Shown here: piece by piece, positions 7,397 through 14,104 of the stretch
Layout: the number at the start of each line of letters is the position of its first letter
Numbering within the stretch: the stretch's first letter is position 1
Source of the DNA: Alphaproteobacteria bacterium UBA7691
GTDB taxonomy: Bacteria > Pseudomonadota > Alphaproteobacteria > Ferrovibrionales > Ferrovibrionaceae
Length of the DNA stretch: 25,775 nucleotides
NCBI GenBank assembly: GCA_002482765.1
Contig: DLGP01000156.1
Location: 1-25,775, forward strand
Direction: 5' to 3'
Notes under the pieces: generated by a model
The model's input: the letters and a program-made list of their open reading frames with translations, nothing else
The model's database searches: none
What the model was told of the DNA's origin: nothing
Program-made: the position numbers and the translations under genes

Positions 7397-8179
7397 CTAT
7401 CCGGCCTGTGCCGCCAGCCTTTGCTGCCGCAGGCGTTCCATGCGCAGGCGTTGGCGCCGGGCGCGCCACCACATCACCAGGCCGGAAATGCCGAGGAAAA
7501 ACATCGTCGCCCCGGTGATATCGATCCAGAGCCATTCATACTGCTTGCCCAGCAGCGCCTTGCCGGTATGCAAATCCAGAATCAGGCGGCCCAGGCTGGT
7601 GGCGCGTGGATCAATGCCGCTCTGCTCGGCGATATGGCGCGCCATGGCGGCCTCGGCCTGCCAATGCGCGCCGGCATCGCTGGAAACCACCAGGCCGCGC
7701 TCGCGCGTGGCAGCCATGATGGTGCCATCGGCGCGGATATTCACCGACCAGGCTTCGGCCCGCAGCACCTGCCGCCACTCGCCGGCCTCTGATCCGGCCC
7801 AGACGCCATTACGCGCCGCCACGTAAAGCCGGCCATCGGCGGCAACAGCCAGATCGCGCAATTCCACGCCGCGTAACGCCGCCACCGGCTCCACGCGCTC
7901 GCCACGCAGCATGAACAGCCCAAGCCTGGTAGCAACATAATCCACTTCGCCCAGGCGCTGGGCGGCGCGGATTTCCACGCCCGGCATGGCCTCGGCATAG
8001 CCCGGCAGCCAATCCGCCACCACCGGCAATTCGCGCAGGCCCAGCGCCTTGTCATGCGCCAGCAGGATTGCGGTCAGCGCCACCAGCAGCAATGGCAGCG
8101 CCAGCACGATGCCGAGCCATTTATGCCACCAGCGCCATTGCATCGGCGGCTTGAGCGGATTGGGATTGGTCGCGGGCAT
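7397..8179 (-). CDS. PepSY-type transmembrane protein of an iron-uptake module
   Basis: A 260-residue inner-membrane protein. The N-terminal 'WWHKWLGIVLALPLLLVALTAILLAHDK' region (about 17-44) is the typical PepSY-associated first helix. The central 150 residues are probably periplasmic and contain short repeated strand-turn segments like those of bladed proteins ('LAVAADGRLYVAARNGVW', 'SVNIRADGTIMAATRERGLV'). A conserved-looking 'LHTGKALLG' precedes the second membrane helix, about 218-240. The cytoplasmic end is strongly basic. Relatives with this arrangement sit beside siderophore receptors and are thought to act in ferric-siderophore reduction or handling. The gene starts 24 bases after the receptor stop, so the two very likely form one operon. 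It is shorter than four-helix PiuB-like proteins. The start has only a weak Shine-Dalgarno. Confidence 0.78.
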   Translation of the reverse strand: MPATNPNPLKPPMQWRWWHKWLGIVLALPLLLVALTAILLAHDKALGLRELPVVADWLPGYAEAMPGVEIRAAQRLGEVDYVATRLGLFMLRGERVEPVAALRGVELRDLAVAADGRLYVAARNGVWAGSEAGEWRQVLRAEAWSVNIRADGTIMAATRERGLVVSSDAGAHWQAEAAMARHIAEQSGIDPRATSLGRLILDLHTGKALLGKQYEWLWIDITGATMFFLGISGLVMWWRARRQRLRMERLRQQRLAAQAG

Positions 8180-8203
8180 GTGGGGCTGCCTTAACTGGCT
8201 GGA

Positions 8204-10396
8204 TCAGAAAGCCGAGACCAGCCGCATGTAGATCGAGCGGTAGGTCGGTTCATCGGTGGTCGACAGGGCGGTGAGCGCGCCGGCCGCGTTATAGGTGCGG
8301 TCGCTGCGTTTTTCGGTGGCGGCAAACACGTTCAGCGCCGAGACATTCAGCGCGATATCCGAGGTCAGCTCGATCCGGGCGGAAAGATCAACCCGCGCCG
8401 CCGCGCCCACATCGGCAATCTGCGCCGTGCCATCGGCCAGGCGGTTATTCTGCACATAGCCGCTGTTCAGGTTCACACTGGCGCCGAAAGTGGTGCGCAA
8501 CGCCGGCACAAACCAGTCAACGCCGATATTGCCGACATAATCCGGCTGATCGAGGAAACGACGGGTCTGGCCGGTGGCCTTGGCCTCCACTTCGGTGAAC
8601 ACACGGGTGGCATTGGCCCACAGGGTGAGGTTTTCCAGATCGATGAAGGCCAGCGGCAGGCGGCCTTCCAGCTCCAGGCCATACATATGCCCGGTGCCGA
8701 CATTCTGCCCACGCGCCACGATGCGGCCGGCCTCATTGGCCTGGATATTCTCGATCTTGTCGGTGAAATGGCGGCCGAACAGGTTCAACCCGAGCAGGCC
8801 GCGATTGCCCCAGAAATACTGGTCGAGGCCGATATCCACGCCCCAGATCGATTCCGGTTCCAGATCGGGATTGCCGCCGGTATCCGGGCTGGCCGCCGTG
8901 CCGCCGGCAGTCGCCACGCTGGGCGACAATTCGCGCAAATCCGGCCGCCGCAGGGTGCGGGCGATGCCAGTGCGGAAATCCAGGTCACCGGCAAAATTAT
9001 GCACATAATGCGCCGAGGGCAGCACAAACATGTTGTCGCGTTCGCGGCTGGCGCCGAAGAAATCAGTGGCGGTTGTGGTGCTATCTTCCAGCCGCAGGCC
9101 ATAGGTCAGGCGGTCGCTCGGGCCGATGCGGAAACTGTCCTGCGCAAAGGCATTCCAGCGGGTTTCCTCAATGCCGTAGCGCCGCGAGCGGTTGGCGGCA
9201 TCGGCCACACCATTGGTGATCGAGGTATTGTCTTCGTCGCGGCTGGAATTGCTGTAATCGGCGCCGACCTGCATCTCATGCTCACCCAGCAGATGCTTCA
9301 GCACCAGGGCCGGATTATAGCGTTCAAGCTCGATGATCTCGGTGCGGTCGCGCACCCGGTTGGCCACCCCGGCAGCGGTGTAGCGCACCGCGCGGCGCAA
9401 CGTATCTTCGGTCGCCTGCTGGTAATCCAGGCTCAGGGTGAGATCGGTGTTGGCGCCGAATTCATGCGTCCAGGCGCCATAAAGGCCGTAATTCTCGCGC
9501 TCGCGGGTGCGCTTCTCCACCTCGCGGTTGTTGACGCCGACCTGATTGGCCAACAGCGCAATGGAAACATCATCGCGCAATTCGCGGGTGCGCAGGTAAC
9601 TCGGCTCCAGCCGCAAAATATCCTGCTCGCCGGCCTGCAATTCAAAGGAAGGCGTCAGGTTGAGCTGATCGAAGCGACGCTCATTGGTTTCCAGCGTGCC
9701 GCCATTGGCAGCGCCAGCCGCCGTGTAGGTCAGGGTATCCTTGCTCTCGTTGCGACGCTGGCGCTGCATGCCGCCTGACAGCACGGCGCGCAACGGCCCG
9801 GCCGTAAAAGCTTGCAGGAAAGTGGCATCGCCCAGCGGGCCGTTTTCATCCAGATAACCCAGCCCGGCGCCCACTTCGCCGCGCTTGGTGAAATTCTGGT
9901 TCTTGAGGATGATGTTGACCGTGCCGGCGGCGCCCTGGCCATCCTGGCTTGCCAGCGGCGCCCGCACAATTTCAACCCGCTCCACCATCGAGCTGGGGAT
10001 ACGATCCACCTGCACGCTGCGCTTGGAATTGCCATCGATCAGGGCGCGGCCATTCACCAATACCTGGGAATATTCCACGCCGACGCCGCGCAACTGCACA
10101 TCGCGCGCCCGGTTGCCGCCCGGGAAGCTGACGCCCGGCAGCCGGCGCAAGGCATCGCCCAGCGGCTGGTCGCCAAACTGGTTAAGCTGCTCGGCCTCGA
10201 TCACGGTGACGGCATTGGGCGCGGCGCGCTTGTCTTCGATGGCGCGCTGGGCGGCGGTGTTGATCGCCTCGCCTTCCACCGTCACCGCCGGCAGCAAGGC
10301 CGGGCTGGTTTCACTGCCGGCCTGCTGCGCCAGTGCATCGCCGGCATACAGCGCCAGAAAACCGAGCGATAACCCCAGCTTGCCAAAATTCCGCAT
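8204..10396 (-). CDS. TonB-dependent outer-membrane receptor (probable siderophore receptor)
   Basis: A 730-residue receptor importing a ligand, most likely a ferric siderophore, across the outer membrane with energy from TonB-ExbBD. The signal peptide ends at 'GDALA' before 'QQAGS'. A TonB-box-like 'VTVEGE' follows at about 40. The plug domain (about 55-165) has the usual 'LGDALRRLPGVSF', 'DVQLRGVG', 'VLVNGRALIDG' and 'VERVEIVRAPLAS' elements. A long beta-barrel follows, with 'NPDLEPESIWGVDIGLDQYF' near 500 and a terminal Phe as expected of an outer-membrane barrel. I chose the ATG at 10394-10396 because GGGGA lies just upstream; a GTG one codon earlier is too close to it. The gene leads an operon with the PepSY protein, and a Fur-like inverted repeat lies about 100 bases upstream. 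The ligand cannot be deduced. Confidence 0.93.
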   Translation of the reverse strand: MRNFGKLGLSLGFLALYAGDALAQQAGSETSPALLPAVTVEGEAINTAAQRAIEDKRAAPNAVTVIEAEQLNQFGDQPLGDALRRLPGVSFPGGNRARDVQLRGVGVEYSQVLVNGRALIDGNSKRSVQVDRIPSSMVERVEIVRAPLASQDGQGAAGTVNIILKNQNFTKRGEVGAGLGYLDENGPLGDATFLQAFTAGPLRAVLSGGMQRQRRNESKDTLTYTAAGAANGGTLETNERRFDQLNLTPSFELQAGEQDILRLEPSYLRTRELRDDVSIALLANQVGVNNREVEKRTRERENYGLYGAWTHEFGANTDLTLSLDYQQATEDTLRRAVRYTAAGVANRVRDRTEIIELERYNPALVLKHLLGEHEMQVGADYSNSSRDEDNTSITNGVADAANRSRRYGIEETRWNAFAQDSFRIGPSDRLTYGLRLEDSTTTATDFFGASRERDNMFVLPSAHYVHNFAGDLDFRTGIARTLRRPDLRELSPSVATAGGTAASPDTGGNPDLEPESIWGVDIGLDQYFWGNRGLLGLNLFGRHFTDKIENIQANEAGRIVARGQNVGTGHMYGLELEGRLPLAFIDLENLTLWANATRVFTEVEAKATGQTRRFLDQPDYVGNIGVDWFVPALRTTFGASVNLNSGYVQNNRLADGTAQIADVGAAARVDLSARIELTSDIALNVSALNVFAATEKRSDRTYNAAGALTALSTTDEPTYRSIYMRLVSAF

Positions 10397-10493
10397 CACA
10401 TCCCCACTTGCTCAAGATATTGCGCCGGCCTGACTGGGCCGGCACCGGTAACAACCGCCTGTATTGGCGCGAATTCATCTGCTTATAATAATT

Positions 10494-10522
10494 ATTCTCA
10501 ATAATATCCAGCTATTGAGAAT
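10494..10522. promoter_or_regulatory. Fur-like operator: 10-bp perfect inverted repeat
   Basis: ATTCTCAATA, nine bases, then TATTGAGAAT forms a perfect 10-bp inverted repeat in a markedly AT-rich patch (about 10480-10550) upstream of the TonB receptor. The GAGAAT/ATTCTC half-sites resemble those of Fur-family boxes, and a partly overlapping palindrome AATAATTATT lies just to the left (about 10487-10496). It is about 100 bases from the receptor ATG, a plausible promoter position. The nine-base spacer is longer than in a standard Fur box, so it may be two adjacent sites or belong to another iron regulator. Elsewhere in 10397-10727 no gene was seen. Confidence 0.55.
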
Positions 10523-10727
10523 TAATTTCATATAAATATTTTCCTGATTTGCGGCCTTTAATTGTACCGCCCGCAGCGATTCCCGCGCAGACTGGCCGCC
10601 TGTGGCGCTGTGCCACCCGCGCGCATGGCTATCCTTTGCTGCCCGCCGCGGTTATAGTTAACAAAGTATGAATCACCGATTCGCCGGTTTGCCCCGGCCA
10701 TCGGGCCTTGGAGGATTCCAGCCGCTC

Positions 10728-11216
10728 ATGAGCGAACCGGCGCCCGACCTGTCCCTGCCCGTGTTGCAGTCGCTTTACGCCTATTGGGCCGGCAAGCGAC
10801 AGGGCCGCGCCATGCCGGATCGCGCCGATATTGATCCGATTGAGATGCGGGCCTGGCTGGGGCATCTGATGCTGGTCGAGCGCAGCGGCGAGACGGACTA
10901 TATATATAGGCTCTACGGCTCGGCCTTTGTGGATCAGTTCAAGGTCGACATGACCGGGCAATCCATCGACAAACTGCCGGCGCAGCAGGCCGATTTACTG
11001 CGTGCCGAATATGACGCCGTGGTGCAGGCCCGCGCGCCGATGTCGCGACGCTACACCGCCACCTTCGATTACACCTCACGCGACAAACGCTCGGCTTGGC
11101 AGGTGGAGCGCAGTTGGGAGCGCCTGGTGCTGCCGCTGACCGGCGGCGGCGAGGCTGTCCGCATGCTGCTGGTTGGCGCCTATCCATTTGAAACGGCTGA
11201 AGAACCGGCGAAATAA
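10728..11216 (+). CDS. PAS_5-type domain protein
   Basis: A small cytoplasmic protein of about 162 residues matching the alphaproteobacterial PAS_5 pattern. It has an N-terminal helix 'LQSLYAYWAGKRQGRAMPDRADIDPIEM', then 'LGHLMLVERS', 'YRLYGSAFVDQF', 'DMTGQSIDKLP', and the strand 'RLVLPLTGGGEAVRMLLVGAYPF'. It has no output domain, so it is probably a stand-alone sensor or adaptor; ligand and partner are unknown. Two starts are possible in the same frame. The ATG at 10728 has GGAGG at 10710-10714 (spacing rather long) and begins nearer the conserved part. The ATG at 10668 adds 20 atypical residues and lies close behind a TATAGT hexamer at 10653-10658 that could be a -10. The gene precedes topA but is separated from it by a 114-base gap with its own promoter-like elements. 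Confidence 0.72.
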   Translation: MSEPAPDLSLPVLQSLYAYWAGKRQGRAMPDRADIDPIEMRAWLGHLMLVERSGETDYIYRLYGSAFVDQFKVDMTGQSIDKLPAQQADLLRAEYDAVVQARAPMSRRYTATFDYTSRDKRSAWQVERSWERLVLPLTGGGEAVRMLLVGAYPFETAEEPAK

Positions 11217-11239
11217 AAATTGCCTAATTTTATGGCGAT

Positions 11240-11268
11240 TTGACAGCGGCATCGGATTTGACCATGTT
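11240..11268 (+). promoter_or_regulatory. Candidate topA promoter
   Basis: TTGACA at 11240-11245 is a consensus -35, with CATGTT 17 bases later as a weak -10. A second -35-like TTGACC lies at 11257-11262. Position about 60-90 bases before the topA ATG is reasonable. The -10 is poor, so the exact start site is uncertain. Confidence 0.45.
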
Positions 11269-11286
11269 CTCGGCGCCCGTAACACC

Positions 11287-11306
11287 CGGCCGAACCGCTT
11301 CGGCCG
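11287..11306 (+). promoter_or_regulatory. GC-rich hairpin in the topA 5' leader
   Basis: CGGCCGAA-CCGC-TTCGGCCG forms a perfect 8-bp stem with a four-base loop, ending 24 bases before the topA ATG. It is not followed by a T-run, so it is not a standard intrinsic terminator. No clear Shine-Dalgarno lies between it and the ATG, so it may influence translation initiation or transcript stability. Confidence 0.5.
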
Positions 11307-11330
11307 CCCAAGTGAGATGCCCCAGAACCG

Positions 11331-14102
11331 ATGAAAGTTGTCGTCGTCGAAAGCCCGGCCAAGGCCAAAACCATCGAAAAATATCTGGGTCCGGGGCATC
11401 GGGTGCTGGCCTCCTTTGGCCATGTGCGCGACCTGCCCGCCAAGGATGGATCGGTGGAGCCCGACAAGGACTTCGCCATGCATTACGAGATGTCGGGGCG
11501 CGGCAACGAATCGATGCGCGCCATCGCCAGCGCGCTCAAGGATGCCGACAGCCTGGTTCTGGCAACTGACCCTGACCGCGAGGGCGAGGCGATTTCCTGG
11601 CATGTGCTGGAAGCGCTGGAAGCCAAGAAGGCGGTGAAGGGCAAGGCGGTCAGCCGCGTGGTGTTCAACGAGATCACCAAAACCGCCGTGACCGAGGCGA
11701 TGCGCAACCCGCGCGATATCGACATGGACCTGGTGAATGCCCAGCAGGCGCGTCGCGCGCTGGATTATCTGGTCGGCTTCACGCTTTCGCCGGTGATGTG
11801 GCGCAAGCTGCCGGCGGCGAAATCGGCCGGCCGTGTGCAATCCGTCGCCCTGCGCCTGATCTGCGAGCGCGAAACCGATATTGAAGCCTTCCGCGCCCGC
11901 GAATACTGGACCATCGTGGCCGATTTCCTCAATGCCGGCGGCCAGAAAGTATCCAGCCGCCTGGTGGATCTGGGTGGCCGCAAGCTCGACAAGTTCGACC
12001 TCGACAATGCCGAGAAGGCACATGCCGCCGTGGCGCGGCTGAAAGACCTCGCCTATTCGGTCGCCGATGTCAGCATCAAGCCGGCGCGGCGCAACCCGGC
12101 GCCGCCTTTCACCACCTCCACCTTGCAGCAGGAAGCGGCGCGTAAGCTCGGCTTCTCGGCGCAATTCACCATGCAATTGGCGCAAAGGCTGTATGAAGGT
12201 GTGGATATCGGCGGCGAGACCACCGGTCTGATCACTTATATGCGTACCGATGGCGTCAGCATGGCCGACGAGGCGATCCGCGCCGCCCGCGATGTGATTG
12301 CCGAGGATTTTGGCCGCGAAGCTGTGCCGCAGAGCTGGCGCGTCTACAAGTCGAAGCAGAAAAACGCCCAGGAAGCGCATGAAGCGATACGGCCGACCGA
12401 TTTCCGCCGCCGGCCGCGCGCCATGTCGCGCTATCTCGACGATGCCCAGTTGCGGCTTTATGAACTGATCTGGACCCGTGCGCTGGCCAGCCAGATGGAA
12501 AGCGCCGAGCTGGAGCGCACCGCAATCGATATCCGCGATGGCGCCAATAACGGCACCTTCCGCGCCACCGGCACGGTGATCCTGTCGCCCGGCTTCCTCA
12601 AGCTCTACGAGGAAGGCACCGACGACAAGAGCGCCGACGATGAGGAAGGCGCCCGCCTGCCCAAGCTGAATGTGGGCGACAAGCTGGAAACCCAGGTGGT
12701 GCTGCCGGAGCAGCATTTCACCGAGCCGCCACCGCGTTTTTCGGAAGCCAGCCTGGTGCGCAAGCTGGAAGAACTCGGCATCGGCCGGCCTTCCACCTAT
12801 GCCGCCATCCTGGAAGTGCTGCGCGCCCGGTCTTATGTGAAGATGGATGCCAAGCGCTTTGTGCCGGAAGATGCCGGCTGGCTGGCTTTCGCCTTCCTGG
12901 TTTCGTTCTTCGACCAGTATTTTGCCTATGACTTCACCGCCAATCTGGAGGAGAAGCTGGACGAAATCGCCGAGCACAAGCTGGACTGGAAGCAGGTGCT
13001 GGAGGATTTCTGGCGCGACTTCAGCCGTGGCGCCGACGACCATGTGTCGGTGAAGGATGCCATCACCCGCATCGACGAGAATATGGGTCGGCGCGGCGAA
13101 GTGCTGGATGCCATCAACAAGATGCTGGAGCACCATTTCTTCCCGGCGCGCGAAGATGGCCGCGATCCGCGCCTCTGCCCGGCCTGCAACAAGGGCGCGC
13201 TGGGCATCAAGGCTGGCCGCACCGGCGCCTTCATCGGCTGCTCGGATTATCCGGAATGCCGCTACACCCGGCCGCTCTCGGCCGGCAGCGGCAATGGCGA
13301 TGATGTGGCGCTCTCTGGCCCGCAGGAACTTGGCACCGACGAAAACGGTGTGCCGGTAACACTGCGCCAGGGGCCGTTTGGCCCCTATGTGCAGCTTGGC
13401 GAGGCCGAGGGCGAAGGCAAGACCAAGAGCAAGCCGAAGCGTGCTTCGCTGCCCAAGGGCCTGCCGATGGAGGAAGTGACGCTTGAGCTTGCGCTCAAGC
13501 TGCTGGCCCTGCCGCGCGTGGTTGGCATCCATCCGGAAAGCCAGAAGGAAATTCTCGCCGGCCTGGGCCGCTTCGGGCCGTATCTGCTGCATGACGGCAA
13601 ATATGCCAAGCTGAAAGACGCCATGGAGGCGCTGGAAATCGGCATCAACCATGCGGTGGAGAAGATTGCCGCCGCCGCTGCGCGTGGCCCGGGCCGCAAA
13701 CGGCCGGAGCCGAAGGCGCTGCGCACCATCGGTGTGCATCCCGAAGATGGCCAGCCGGTGAATGTGATCGACGGTCGTTATGGCCCCTATCTGAAACACG
13801 GCGATAGCAACGCGCCGGTGCCACGCGGCGAGGATCACGAAACGCTGTCGCTGGAAGCCGCCATCGCTGCCATCGCGGCGCGGGCCAAGAGTGGCAAGGC
13901 CGGCGGCAAGGGCAAGAAGCCGGCGGCGAAAAAGGCCGCGGCGCCCAAGAAGGCTGCTGCTGCCGCGCCGAAGCCGGCCCCTGCCATCAAGAAGCCTGCC
14001 ACCAAAAAGCCTGCCGCCAAGAAGGCACCGGCCAAAAAGCCCGCAGCCAAGAAGGCCGCCGTGGCGAAGAAGCCGGCGCCCAAGAAAGACGCTGCGGAAT
14101 AG
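11331..14102 (+). CDS. topA: DNA topoisomerase I (type IA)
   Basis: Relaxes negative supercoils by transient single-strand cleavage through a 5'-phosphotyrosine. The product is 923 residues. The TOPRIM domain holds Glu7 (VVESPAKAK) and the D80-P-D82-R-E84-G-E86 metal cluster. The catalytic tyrosine is Tyr303 in GLITYMRTDG. A single tetracysteine zinc ribbon (Cys616, 619, 637, 643) and topo_C repeats ('GRFGPYLLHDGKYAKL', 'GRYGPYLKHGDSNAPV') follow. The last 70 residues are a Lys/Ala/Pro-rich, histone-H1-like tail containing repeated 'KKPA' units, as in several alphaproteobacteria and actinobacteria, where such tails aid DNA binding and processivity. One zinc ribbon rather than the three of E. 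coli fits this branch. The gene is followed two bases later by rnr, so the two are cotranscribed. Confidence 0.98.
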   Translation: MKVVVVESPAKAKTIEKYLGPGHRVLASFGHVRDLPAKDGSVEPDKDFAMHYEMSGRGNESMRAIASALKDADSLVLATDPDREGEAISWHVLEALEAKKAVKGKAVSRVVFNEITKTAVTEAMRNPRDIDMDLVNAQQARRALDYLVGFTLSPVMWRKLPAAKSAGRVQSVALRLICERETDIEAFRAREYWTIVADFLNAGGQKVSSRLVDLGGRKLDKFDLDNAEKAHAAVARLKDLAYSVADVSIKPARRNPAPPFTTSTLQQEAARKLGFSAQFTMQLAQRLYEGVDIGGETTGLITYMRTDGVSMADEAIRAARDVIAEDFGREAVPQSWRVYKSKQKNAQEAHEAIRPTDFRRRPRAMSRYLDDAQLRLYELIWTRALASQMESAELERTAIDIRDGANNGTFRATGTVILSPGFLKLYEEGTDDKSADDEEGARLPKLNVGDKLETQVVLPEQHFTEPPPRFSEASLVRKLEELGIGRPSTYAAILEVLRARSYVKMDAKRFVPEDAGWLAFAFLVSFFDQYFAYDFTANLEEKLDEIAEHKLDWKQVLEDFWRDFSRGADDHVSVKDAITRIDENMGRRGEVLDAINKMLEHHFFPAREDGRDPRLCPACNKGALGIKAGRTGAFIGCSDYPECRYTRPLSAGSGNGDDVALSGPQELGTDENGVPVTLRQGPFGPYVQLGEAEGEGKTKSKPKRASLPKGLPMEEVTLELALKLLALPRVVGIHPESQKEILAGLGRFGPYLLHDGKYAKLKDAMEALEIGINHAVEKIAAAAARGPGRKRPEPKALRTIGVHPEDGQPVNVIDGRYGPYLKHGDSNAPVPRGEDHETLSLEAAIAAIAARAKSGKAGGKGKKPAAKKAAAPKKAAAAAPKPAPAIKKPATKKPAAKKAPAKKPAAKKAAVAKKPAPKKDAAE

Positions 14103-14104
14103 CC

